From Fen731 sp964481885 (lineage in GTDB: Bacteria > Actinomycetota > Humimicrobiia > Humimicrobiales > Humimicrobiaceae), in the NCBI GenBank assembly GCA_964481885.1, contig CAYZUS010000004.1, forward strand, positions 23,282 through 87,281: a stretch of DNA of 64,000 nucleotides, read 5' to 3'. This document shows, piece after piece, positions 26,684 to 35,166 of the stretch; position 1 is the stretch's first letter; the number at the start of each line of letters is the position of its first letter. The notes under the pieces are model-generated. The model saw nothing but the letters and a program-made list of their open reading frames with translations, was not told the DNA's origin and made no database searches. Made by a program: the position numbers and the translations under genes.

Positions 26684-28348
26684 TTATTCAATTATCATGG
26701 AACTTCCTGTCATCTCTGCAGGCTTTTCAATATTTAAAAGCCAGAGAATAGTCGGAGCGATATCACAGAGCGCCAATGTTTCTCCCTCCGGCATGTCAGG
26801 ATTTTCTGCTTCACCTGATTTGCTGAGAGAACTTTCCCCGATCCCATTTTCATAATCACTAATCAAGACTTTTTTTAAATAATGTCCCGCTTTATAGCCC
26901 TTTAATTTTTTTATTTCCCTGCTGCATAAAATAAATGGCACTTTTGAAGTGGTGTGAGCCGTCATTGGGCATGTATCATTGCAATCTTCCATCTCTTCAA
27001 CGTTTCCATGATCAGCCGTTATTAAGCCAAGCCCACCGATATCGTCAAGTTTTGCAATAACCCTTCCCAGACAACTGTCTACAGTTTCAACTGCCTTAAT
27101 CGCTGCGTCAAGAAAGCCGGTATGTCCGACCATATCCGAGTTCGCATAATTCAGGATAATAATATCATAAATACCTTTATCCATCATTTCAAGTACCTTA
27201 TCCGTCAATTCAAATGCGCTCATCTCAGGTTTCAGATCGTAAGTCGCCACTTTTGGTGAGGGTACCAATATTCTGTCCTCCCCGGGATTGGGCTTTTCCA
27301 CACCACCGTTAAAAAAGAAAGTTACATGCGCATATTTTTCAGTTTCTGCAATTCTTAACTGTTTTAATTTATGCGCCGCCAGAATTTCGCCAAGCGTGTT
27401 GCTTATTGATGTTTGAGAGAACGCGACCGGTACAGGAAAATCCTTGTTATACTGCGTCATGCTGACAAAAAATACTTCTGGCGGATTATTCCCCCTGTCA
27501 AAATCGCCAAAGTCCTTGTAAATAAATGCTCTTGATATTTCCCTGGCTCTGTCCGGCCTGAAATTAAAAAATATTACAGAATCTCCCGATTTGACTTTTG
27601 CATTATCTTCGCTGTTAACCCTCACTACAGCCGGCACTACAAATTCATCATCAATTTCGCCCTTGTAGGAAGCCTTGACCAGATCTTCAGCGGAGCCATA
27701 GGCAACACCTGTTCTGTACACCATCGTGTCGTAAGCATTTTTTACCCTTTCCCACCTGTTGTCCCTGTCCATTGCATAATATCTGCCGGAAACGGTTGCT
27801 ATTTCTCCAAAACCTTTTGTTTTAAGATAGCTGTCGAGATCGTTAAGATATGCTATGGCACTTTGAGGCGGAACATCCCTGCCATCAAGAAAAGCATGTA
27901 CATAAACCTGCCTCAGATTGTTCTTCTCTGCAAGATCTATAATTGCTTTTAAATGATTTATGTGGCTATGGACGCCTCCATCCGACAAAAGACCCATGAT
28001 ATGAAGAGAACTTTTTTTATTTTTAGCATTTTCTACCGCCGAGACAAGAGCTTTGTTTAAGAAAAAATCCCCGTCTTTTATGGACTTCGTTATCCTTGTG
28101 AGCTCCTGATACACTATTCTGCCTGCACCCATATTCAAATGGCCGACCTCCGAATTTCCCATCTGGCCCTCAGGAAGACCTACTGCTTCACCAGAACATT
28201 TCAGGCTGTTATGCGGGTATATGTCATTAAACCTGTCGAAGTTTGGTGTTCTTGCAAGCATTGTGGCATTGCCTTCTTCTTTATAGCTGATGCCCCAGCC
28301 ATCAAGGATTATAAGACATATAGGCTTTTTAACTGAATCTTTTTTCAT
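26684..28348 (-). CDS. gpmI: 2,3-bisphosphoglycerate-independent phosphoglycerate mutase
   Basis: About 554 residues. The metal-binding and phospho-acceptor motifs are present: LIILDGWG at the N-terminus, MGNSEVGHLNMGAGR with the catalytic Ser, HAFLDGRDVPP, GRYYAMDRDNRWERV, and TADHGNVE. It interconverts 3- and 2-phosphoglycerate with Mn(II). I choose the ATG 28348; an upstream GTG at 28393 would add the short repeats QKEEA-QKEEA. Near the C-terminus an additional stretch of about 45 residues (SDYENGIGESSLSKSGEAENPDMPEG) interrupts the region that normally leads directly to the DIAPTIL motif. Position in the gapA-pgk-tpiA operon supports the role. Confidence 0.93.
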   Translation of the reverse strand: MKKDSVKKPICLIILDGWGISYKEEGNATMLARTPNFDRFNDIYPHNSLKCSGEAVGLPEGQMGNSEVGHLNMGAGRIVYQELTRITKSIKDGDFFLNKALVSAVENAKNKKSSLHIMGLLSDGGVHSHINHLKAIIDLAEKNNLRQVYVHAFLDGRDVPPQSAIAYLNDLDSYLKTKGFGEIATVSGRYYAMDRDNRWERVKNAYDTMVYRTGVAYGSAEDLVKASYKGEIDDEFVVPAVVRVNSEDNAKVKSGDSVIFFNFRPDRAREISRAFIYKDFGDFDRGNNPPEVFFVSMTQYNKDFPVPVAFSQTSISNTLGEILAAHKLKQLRIAETEKYAHVTFFFNGGVEKPNPGEDRILVPSPKVATYDLKPEMSAFELTDKVLEMMDKGIYDIIILNYANSDMVGHTGFLDAAIKAVETVDSCLGRVIAKLDDIGGLGLITADHGNVEEMEDCNDTCPMTAHTTSKVPFILCSREIKKLKGYKAGHYLKKVLISDYENGIGESSLSKSGEAENPDMPEGETLALCDIAPTILWLLNIEKPAEMTGSSMIIE

Positions 28349-28539
28349 GCTGTCTTTCTGTGCTTCTTCTTTCTGCGCTTCTTCTTTTTGCACTCTGAGT
28401 TTTAATAAGGGATACCGGCAGACATCTCAGAAGTTTTACATATTAACGTGCTGAATATATTTTCTGATTTTTAATTCACGTTTTATTTTTTATTTCACAT
28501 TAAAGTAGCGCACATTTTAAATAAAAAACGAAAATCTGC

Positions 28540-29295
28540 CTAATAATTTATAATTGCTGCAAAATCCTGAACCTTTATGCTTGCTCCTCCGACAAGAGCT
28601 CCGTCGATATCAGACATTGACATAAGCTCTGTTATGTTAGAAGGTTTTACACTCCCACCATACTGGATTCTTAGCTGGTCAGCTGCAGTAGAATTATACA
28701 GTTCTGCAACCCTTTTTCTTATTGCTGAGCACATGTCATTTGCATCATTTGAAGTGGCATTTTTCCCTGTACCAATGGCCCAGATCGGCTCATAGGCTAT
28801 TGTAAGGCCTGAGATATTATTTATTTCTATATCTTTGAGACATTCTGTAACCTGGCCCAATACAAATTCACTGGCCTTGCCTGACTCCCTTATATCAAGA
28901 CTTTCCCCAACGCACATTATGGGTTTGAGGTTGTGTGTAAAAGCAGATTTAACTTTTCTATTAACCATATCATTAGTTTCAAAAAAATATTCCCTTCTTT
29001 CGCTGTGCCCGATAATAACATAATCCATTCCCATCGTGGCCAGCATCAGTGGTGATATCTCTCCGGTAAACGCACCGCTTTCCTCCCAATGCATATTCTG
29101 CGCACCGATCATAAAAGAAAGTTTGTCTGCGTCAATTATGTTTTTTACGCTCCTCAGAGCAGTAAATGGCGGGAAAATACACACATCAATATTATTCTTG
29201 TTTTTAAATTCATATCCAAGATCCTGGATAAACTGGATGGCATCCATATGTGTAAGATTCATTTTCCAGTTTCCGGCAATAAAAGGTTTTCGCAT
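28540..29295 (-). CDS. tpiA: Triosephosphate isomerase
   Basis: A 251-residue TIM barrel. Substrate Lys and Asn lie in AGNWKMN, the electrophile His in IGHSERR, the catalytic Glu in AYEPIWAIGTG, and the phosphate loop in YGGSVKPSN and GALVGGAS. It interconverts dihydroxyacetone phosphate and glyceraldehyde 3-phosphate. AAAGGAG lies 9 bases before the ATG. The gene starts 33 bases after pgk, so the two are translated from one mRNA. Confidence 0.97.
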   Translation of the reverse strand: MRKPFIAGNWKMNLTHMDAIQFIQDLGYEFKNKNNIDVCIFPPFTALRSVKNIIDADKLSFMIGAQNMHWEESGAFTGEISPLMLATMGMDYVIIGHSERREYFFETNDMVNRKVKSAFTHNLKPIMCVGESLDIRESGKASEFVLGQVTECLKDIEINNISGLTIAYEPIWAIGTGKNATSNDANDMCSAIRKRVAELYNSTAADQLRIQYGGSVKPSNITELMSMSDIDGALVGGASIKVQDFAAIINY

Positions 29296-29328
29296 TTTTA
29301 CCCGCTCCTTTGAAATCTTTATTATATT

Positions 29329-30525
29329 TTATTTGTCCTGCAGAGCTGCAAAACCCGGGAGTATCTTGCCCTCAAGAAATTCCATTGAAGCGCCGCCCCC
29401 GCTTGAGATATGGGAAAATTTGTCGTTTAACCCGTATTTTTTTATGGCTGCCAGGGTATCCCCGCCGCCTGCGACGGTTACTGCCTCACTGCCGGCAATT
29501 GCCATTGCAATCTCTTTTGTACTTTTTGCAAATTTATCAAATTCAAAAACGCCCATCGGACCGTTCCAGAATATCGTTTTGGCTTTTGCTATCTCAGCTT
29601 TGTACAACTCAATAGTTTTCTCTCCTATTCCCATACCTTCCCAGTCTGAAGGAATAGCATTTATTTCAACATTTTTGCTCTCAGCATTTTCAGCAAACTC
29701 CGGTGCAATGCATATATCCACAGGAAGCATTAGTTTTACATTGTTTTTCTTTGCAAGTTCAACCATTTCGAGTGCATAAGCAAGCTGGTCCATTTCACAA
29801 ATACTTTTACCTATTTCATTTCCCATTGCCTTAAGGAATGTGTACGTCATTCCTCCGCCAAGAATAAGTGCATCAACTTTCTCAAGCAGGTTCTTTATAA
29901 CCAGTATCTTGTCTGAAACTTTGCTTCCGCCGAGCACTGCAATAAATGGCCTTGCCGGATTTTCAAGAAGTGCGCCAAGATACTCGACTTCTTTTTTAAG
30001 TAAAAAACCTGAAACAGCCGGGAGAAATTCAGCAACTCCTGAAATAGACGCATGTGCCCTGTGTGCTGCACCAAAAGCATCATCGACATAAAAATCAGCA
30101 AGCGATGCAAGATTTTTTGAAAATTCTCTGTCATTTTTCTTTTCCCCGGGATTAAATCGTAAGTTTTCAAGCATAACAATCTCGCCGGGCTTCATTACAT
30201 TTTTAACATAATCTTTGATTTCATCATTAAAAATATCATCAAATTTCTTTACAGGTTTGCCGATAAGCTTTCCAAGTTCTATCGCAGCCGGGGTCAACCT
30301 GTATTTTTCATCAACTGCATCCTTTGGCCTTCCAAGATGTGACATAAGTATGACTTTTGCATTATTCTTTAGAAGATACTCAATTGTAGGTAGAGAGAGA
30401 TTTATCCTGGTATTGTCTGTAATATTTCCGCCTGCATCCAAAGGAACATTGAAATCCACTCTTGCAAGCACTGTTTTTCCGTTAACGTCAATGTCTTCAA
30501 CTGTTTTTTTGTTAAATACAAACAT
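29329..30525 (-). CDS. pgk: Phosphoglycerate kinase
   Basis: About 398 residues. The substrate-binding segment ARVDFNVPLD, LMSHLGRP, ENLRF, AAHRAHAS and the nucleotide-site motifs FLAVLGGSKVSDK (with a PFIAV context) and GGGDTLAAI are all present. It transfers the acyl phosphate of 1,3-bisphosphoglycerate to ADP. The start at 30525 has AAGGGG upstream; the longer reading begins with TTG and contains that ribosome binding site. A strong 15-bp hairpin lies upstream, between gapA and pgk. Confidence 0.97.
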   Translation of the reverse strand: MFVFNKKTVEDIDVNGKTVLARVDFNVPLDAGGNITDNTRINLSLPTIEYLLKNNAKVILMSHLGRPKDAVDEKYRLTPAAIELGKLIGKPVKKFDDIFNDEIKDYVKNVMKPGEIVMLENLRFNPGEKKNDREFSKNLASLADFYVDDAFGAAHRAHASISGVAEFLPAVSGFLLKKEVEYLGALLENPARPFIAVLGGSKVSDKILVIKNLLEKVDALILGGGMTYTFLKAMGNEIGKSICEMDQLAYALEMVELAKKNNVKLMLPVDICIAPEFAENAESKNVEINAIPSDWEGMGIGEKTIELYKAEIAKAKTIFWNGPMGVFEFDKFAKSTKEIAMAIAGSEAVTVAGGGDTLAAIKKYGLNDKFSHISSGGGASMEFLEGKILPGFAALQDK

Positions 30526-30575
30526 TTTAAAACACCCCTTCTTATTTATTTTCAAACTATCGATTCATAACTTAT

Positions 30576-30613
30576 ACTAACTGACCGGGGTATTTCTGCC
30601 CCGGTCAGTTAGT
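30576..30613 (-). promoter_or_regulatory. Perfect 15-bp stem-loop between gapA and pgk
   Basis: ACTAACTGACCGGGG (30576-30590) pairs without mismatch with CCCCGGTCAGTTAGT (30599-30613), leaving an 8-base loop. On the minus strand it is followed by ATAAGTT, not a T run, so it does not look like a simple terminator. It could stabilise or mark the processing point of the gapA mRNA, letting gapA be expressed above pgk-tpiA. Confidence 0.75.
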
Positions 30614-30748
30614 TATTTTGCGGAAATAAAGAACTTAAAAACTTAATCATATACCTGTAAATAACAATTCAAAAAACCTGAAATCAAAAACCAAACATGC
30701 ATTTTAACAGGCTGTTTGATAAAAAATTATTCATTTACCGGCAATTCA

Positions 30749-31759
30749 TTATTTCATTATAAACTTTATCAAATCTATGAGCCTGGTTGAATACCCCCAT
30801 TCATTATCATACCATGCAAACACCTTGGCCATCTTGCCTATCTTCATTGTGCTGAGCGCATCAAAAATTGAAGAGTAGGGATTTCCAACTATATCAGAAG
30901 AAACTATCGGGTCCTCGCAATATTGTAATATACCTTTAAACCCAGCGCTTTCGGAAGCTTTTTTAAAAGCTGCGTTTATTTCTTCAACAGTGGCATCTTT
31001 TTCAAGATTTACAACCAGGTCAACTATAGAGCCATCAGGTGTGGGAACACGCAGCGAGGTTCCGCCAAGCAGTCCCTTAAGCTCAGGTATTACAAGCCCG
31101 ATTGCACTTGCAGCGCCCGTTGATGAAGGTATTATGGAGAGAGCGGCAGCCCTGGCTCTTCTTAAATCTTTATGCGGCAAATCCAGTACTTTCTGGTCAT
31201 TTGTGTAAGAGTGGACAGTGGTCATAAAGCCATCAATGATTTTGAAATTATCGTTAAGGACCTTGCAAACAGGAGCCAGTGCATTTGTTGTACATGAAGC
31301 ATTTGAAATGATGCTAAACTCTTTCTTATATGTGCCCTCATTAACACCCATTACAATCGTAGCGTCTGCGCCTCCGCCTTTCATTGGGGCAGACACGATA
31401 ACTTTTTTTGCTCCAGCTTCAAGATGTTTCATTACATCTTCCCTCTTTGTAAAAATACCGGTGGACTCTATTACAACATCCACTCCGAGTTCTTTCCATG
31501 GAAGGGCGGCGGGATCCTTTATCAGGGTGGCCCTGATCTTTTTGCCATCAATGACTATGGCATCTTCAACAGCCTTGATGTCTGCCTCCAAAACGCCGAA
31601 AGTTGAATCATACTTCAGTAGATGTGCAAGTGTCTTTGTATCTGCAATATCATTGATTCCAACAATTTCTATATCATTGTTTTTATCATATTTCATTTTT
31701 GCCCGCATGAACACTCTGCCTATTCTTCCAAATCCGTTGATTCCTACTTTTATTGACAT
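30749..31759 (-). CDS. gapA: Glyceraldehyde-3-phosphate dehydrogenase
   Basis: A 336-residue GAPDH. NAD-binding INGFGRIGR, the catalytic cysteine in SNASCTTN, the catalytic His in TVHSYTNDQ, and the C-terminal WYDNEWGYS are present. An acidic residue follows the second strand (GINDI), which favours NAD over NADP. It makes 1,3-bisphosphoglycerate in glycolysis. AAGGAGG precedes the ATG. It heads the gapA-pgk-tpiA-gpmI cluster. yvcK and whiA, which usually separate rapZ from gapA in Actinomycetota, are absent. Confidence 0.97.
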   Translation of the reverse strand: MSIKVGINGFGRIGRVFMRAKMKYDKNNDIEIVGINDIADTKTLAHLLKYDSTFGVLEADIKAVEDAIVIDGKKIRATLIKDPAALPWKELGVDVVIESTGIFTKREDVMKHLEAGAKKVIVSAPMKGGGADATIVMGVNEGTYKKEFSIISNASCTTNALAPVCKVLNDNFKIIDGFMTTVHSYTNDQKVLDLPHKDLRRARAAALSIIPSSTGAASAIGLVIPELKGLLGGTSLRVPTPDGSIVDLVVNLEKDATVEEINAAFKKASESAGFKGILQYCEDPIVSSDIVGNPYSSIFDALSTMKIGKMAKVFAWYDNEWGYSTRLIDLIKFIMK

Positions 31760-31859
31760 GTTTTCCTCCTTAGATACATTAGATAATTAAAATTAAATCT
31801 TTCTGATTTTATCAAACGCTAATTGTAACAAATTCATGGCAACTTATAAAGAAGCAGTA

Positions 31860-31982
31860 TGACTAATCTTCACCTTTTTACATCAAGCAACAGCAGATTA
31901 AATATTAAATCTTTTCTAAAAAGCAGCAGCAGTTTTGATGTCTTATCTTTTTTGTAAAGCAGAAGCGTGACTAATCTTCACC
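31860..31982. repeat. Duplicated copy of the rapZ 3' end
   Basis: TGACTAATCTTCACC, which includes the rapZ stop codon (31968-31982), recurs exactly at 31860-31874, 108 bases away in the gapA leader, with similar flanking AAAG..AAGC and CTTTT sequence. It looks like a decayed local duplication. Confidence 0.6.
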
Positions 31983-32885
31983 CTTTTCAATGTCCCTGTG
32001 AACCAGTTTTACGGAATAGCCCTTGAATTTTAGATATTCATAAAGCTTTTCCGACATTACAACTGACCTGTGTCGGCCGCCGGTACAGCCTATTCCAATG
32101 CCAAGATAGCTTTTGCCCTCTTCAATATAATTAGGTATTAAAAAATCAAGCATTTTTTCAAACATCCTTAAAAATGTCCTGGTTTCTTCATGAGACATTA
32201 CAAAGTTAATTACTTTGTCGCAAGTCCCGTCAAGCTCCTTAAGTCCTTCAATATAAAAAGGATTTGGAAGAAATCTGACATCCATTATAATGTCCAGGCT
32301 TTCCTGGTGTATTCCATATTTATAGCCAAAAGACATTACTGTTATCTGGAAAAGCTTGCTTTTCTCGTCCCGATTCATAAATCTTTCAGCAATTTCAAGC
32401 TTTAACTCTTTGGGTGTCATGGAAGTAGTGTCTATAATAGCATCAGAAAGCTCCCTGAAAGGATATAGCTTTTCGGTCTCTTTTTCGATACCTGACATTA
32501 TATCCCCGTCGTCCACAAGCGGATGCTTCCTCCTTGTGAGCGCAAACCTTTTGACGATTTCTCTTTTTGATGCTTCAAGATACAATGTCTTGTAACTTAT
32601 GTTTTCTTTCTTTAAATCATCAAGTGTCCGGTAAATCTCATCAAAAAGAAAACCGCTCCTCAGGTCGATTGCAACAGCAATTTTGTTGATCTGCCTGTCC
32701 CTTTCCTGAAAAAAATCTATCAGGTTAGTAAGCAGACTTGCCGGCAGATTATCAATACAGTAATACCCGGCATCTTCAAAATATCGCAGGGCAGCAGTTT
32801 TACCAGCGCCTGACAGCCCGGTGATAATTACTATCCTGACATTCTGATTTTCTTCCATTATCTTTGGGTTCTTATTTTCTTCCAT
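31971..32885 (-). CDS. rapZ: RNase adapter / nucleotide-binding protein RapZ (YvcJ)
   Basis: A 304-residue RapZ/YvcJ protein. P-loop GLSGAGKT, the YCIDNLP motif, the internal LTRRKHPL, and the C-terminal GIGCTGGRHRSV block are intact. The family binds nucleotides or sugar-nucleotide signals; in E. coli it guides RNase E to a small RNA, while in Gram-positives it is linked to cell-envelope metabolism. Two start codons, 32885 and 32858, are themselves part of a 9-residue repeat (MEENKNPKI-MEENQNVRI). Neither has a good ribosome binding site. Degenerate copies of the same 27-base unit continue upstream in frame until a stop codon, with ATG changed to TTA. Confidence 0.92.
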   Translation of the reverse strand: MEENKNPKIMEENQNVRIVIITGLSGAGKTAALRYFEDAGYYCIDNLPASLLTNLIDFFQERDRQINKIAVAIDLRSGFLFDEIYRTLDDLKKENISYKTLYLEASKREIVKRFALTRRKHPLVDDGDIMSGIEKETEKLYPFRELSDAIIDTTSMTPKELKLEIAERFMNRDEKSKLFQITVMSFGYKYGIHQESLDIIMDVRFLPNPFYIEGLKELDGTCDKVINFVMSHEETRTFLRMFEKMLDFLIPNYIEEGKSYLGIGIGCTGGRHRSVVMSEKLYEYLKFKGYSVKLVHRDIEKGED

Positions 32886-33090
32886 TATCTTTGGATTCTT
32901 ATTTTCTTTTAATATCTTTGGATTCTGATTTTCTTTTAATATCTNNNNNNNNNNNNNNNNNNNNNNNNNNNNNNNNNNNNNNNNNNNNNNNNNNNNNNNN
33001 NNNNNNNNNNNNNNNNNNNNNNNNNNNNNNNNNNNNNNNNNNNNATTTTCTTTTAATATCTTTGGATTCTGATTTTCTTTTAATATCTAA
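32858..33090. repeat. 27-bp tandem repeat across the rapZ start, containing an assembly gap
   Basis: On the minus strand a 27-base unit encoding ILKENQNPK, or MEENKNPKI at the gene, repeats in the rapZ frame. The 44 bases ending at 32944 equal the 44 bases starting at 33045, on either side of a 100-N run (32945-33044). An in-frame TAG lies right before the first copy, so the upstream units are not translated as part of rapZ unless the gap hides a start codon. Confidence 0.85.
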
Positions 33091-33116
33091 AACTTTAATA
33101 AAAACTTTAATAAATA

Positions 33117-34976
33117 TCAATACCTGTTAAGGCTGTTGTAAATATTTAAAGCATCATTATAGTTTATGCCCTTTATTTTTATAAAGTCGTCAAGCCTGCA
33201 GGCTTTCAAATCTTCAATATCCTCGAATTTTTCAAGCACAAGCGCTTTCTTTTTTTCCCCAATTCCCTTTATTCCGTCCAGCACGGACCTGGTCATGTAT
33301 TTGCTGCGAAGTTTTTTATGGTAATTTAATGCAAACCTGTGCGCTTCATCCCTTATCCTTATTATTATTTTCATATATTCCGAATGCTTGTCAAGACTAA
33401 GGCCATCCGGATGTTTTTCACTGAAAATAATCTCTTCTTTTTTTGCTATGCTTATCAGGTCAATTCCATCGATATTTTTTTCTTCGAGGACCTTTTTAGC
33501 CGCATTATATTGGGCCTTCCCCCCGTCTATGATGATAAGTTGCGGCTTCATATAAAAGCTGTCTTCTATATCCACTGTAGACTCTTCAAGATAGCTTAGT
33601 CTCCTTGAAACTACCTCAGCTATCATTGCAAAATCATCCTGGCCCTCCACTGACCGCACTTTGAAGTGTCTGTAGTTACTGGTAAGAGGGCTGGCATTTG
33701 TAAAAACCGCCATGGAACCCACTGCAAAACTTGCCCCGATATTTGAGATGTCAAAGCATTCCATACGGCTTGGGATATTGGTAAGGCCAATTTCTTCCTT
33801 CAGCCTTAGGAGTTCCTTAAAAGCTCTGGAATAACCGGATGATTTTTCAAACTTCTTTTTTTCAAGAAAAAGGAACGCATTTTTGGCGGCCATTCGAACA
33901 ATATTTTTTTTGTCATCCTGCCTGGCAACTTTTATCTCTATTTTTTTGCCCTTCAACTCTGATAACCACTTTGAAACAGCTTCAACTTCTTCGATTGCAA
34001 AGGGTGTATATATGACAGGGCTGATATTGTCTATTTCCAGATAATAACTTTTCAAAAAGCCTGAGATTATTTCTTTTTCATCGACAAGCAATACATTTGA
34101 AATAATGAAATTATTTACAGCAGCAAGCTCCCCTTCCCGGTAGTTATAAAGGCTCACTGCCGCCATGTTTGACTTTGTGTCCCTGGCGGCCGCCAGCACA
34201 TCCCATGTATCATCGCTTGTAAAAGAAATCCGCTGGGCAGTCAGCATTTCTTCAATGGCATCAATTGCATATTTGACCTTTGCTGCCTCCTCAAACTCCT
34301 GCCTGGAGGCAAATAATGCCATTTCTGACTTTAAATTATCTACAATTGCATTTTCCCCACGCTTTAAAAAAAGTTTTATATATTCTATATTCTGCCTGTA
34401 CGCCTTTTCACTTATTTTCCCTGTACAGGGAGCAGAGCACAGATTAATGTGGTAATTAAGACAAACCGCATTTTTTACTTTGCCGGGATTTGGCTTTTTG
34501 CAATCCCTCACCTGAAAAATCCTCCTTAGAGTTTCCAATGTGCTGCGGGTGTTTTTTATGTTAATATAAGGTCCGTAATATTTGGCGCCCCTTATATTTC
34601 TGTTTCGTGTAATAAACACCCGTGGAAACTTTTCGTTATCGGTGACTGCAACGTAAGGGTAGGATTTGTCGTCTTTTAAGTTGAAGTTATACTTTGGCCG
34701 GTTTTTTTTAATAAGACTGCTTTCAAGGATAAGAGCCTCAACCTCATTGTCTGTTTCAATAAAATCAATAGAGTCAATCTTTGAAGTAAAAAATGTAATG
34801 GGGTGGTTAATGTAGTTTGCACCATCATTTGGCAGAAAATAACTTTTAACCCTGTCAAAAAGACTTTTTGCTTTGCCAACATAAATTATCCTGCCTTTTA
34901 TGTCTTTAAAAAGATAGACACCGGGTTTTCGTGGCAAAATCGACAGGGTATGTTTAAGATTTTCATTTACTTCCAT
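33117..34976 (-). CDS. uvrC: Excinuclease ABC subunit C (UvrC)
   Basis: About 619 residues. The N-terminal GIY-YIG nuclease (PGVYLFKD, GRIIYVGKA) is followed by the four-cysteine region (CKKPN, VCLNYHINLCSAPC) that binds an Fe-S cluster in characterised UvrC. A UVR segment (FEEAAKVKYAIDAIE), the RNase H-like second nuclease (MECFDISN, IIDGGKAQ) and tandem helix-hairpin-helix motifs (LDGIKGIGEKKK, FIKIKGINYNDA) complete it. UvrC makes both incisions around a lesion. ATG 34976 is preferred; the extra upstream codons start from TTG. It lies between uvrA and rapZ. Confidence 0.96.
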   Translation of the reverse strand: MEVNENLKHTLSILPRKPGVYLFKDIKGRIIYVGKAKSLFDRVKSYFLPNDGANYINHPITFFTSKIDSIDFIETDNEVEALILESSLIKKNRPKYNFNLKDDKSYPYVAVTDNEKFPRVFITRNRNIRGAKYYGPYINIKNTRSTLETLRRIFQVRDCKKPNPGKVKNAVCLNYHINLCSAPCTGKISEKAYRQNIEYIKLFLKRGENAIVDNLKSEMALFASRQEFEEAAKVKYAIDAIEEMLTAQRISFTSDDTWDVLAAARDTKSNMAAVSLYNYREGELAAVNNFIISNVLLVDEKEIISGFLKSYYLEIDNISPVIYTPFAIEEVEAVSKWLSELKGKKIEIKVARQDDKKNIVRMAAKNAFLFLEKKKFEKSSGYSRAFKELLRLKEEIGLTNIPSRMECFDISNIGASFAVGSMAVFTNASPLTSNYRHFKVRSVEGQDDFAMIAEVVSRRLSYLEESTVDIEDSFYMKPQLIIIDGGKAQYNAAKKVLEEKNIDGIDLISIAKKEEIIFSEKHPDGLSLDKHSEYMKIIIRIRDEAHRFALNYHKKLRSKYMTRSVLDGIKGIGEKKKALVLEKFEDIEDLKACRLDDFIKIKGINYNDALNIYNSLNRY

Positions 34977-35166
34977 TTTGGTAAGTCCATAAAAAATAAA
35001 TCGGTTTATTCCTGACAAACGGCAATTTAAAAAAGCCAATTACAAAAAGACAACCATAATTGTAGCACGCAACACACTTCTGTATTTTCTCAGGAGTAAT
35101 AACGTTTTGAAAGATCACGGCAGCACTTTTCGAATTAAATATTCACAAGCAATCAATCAAGACTGA

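Noticed and set aside
30576..30613. Rho-independent terminator between gapA and pgk
   Set aside because: The stem is strong but no T run follows in the direction of transcription, and pgk needs expression from this operon; kept as a regulatory hairpin.
32899..33120. Minus-strand frame encoding DIKRKSES repeats before rapZ
   Set aside because: It is the 27-bp repeat read in an alternative frame, crossing the gap, with no ribosome binding site; the rapZ-frame reading explains the array better.
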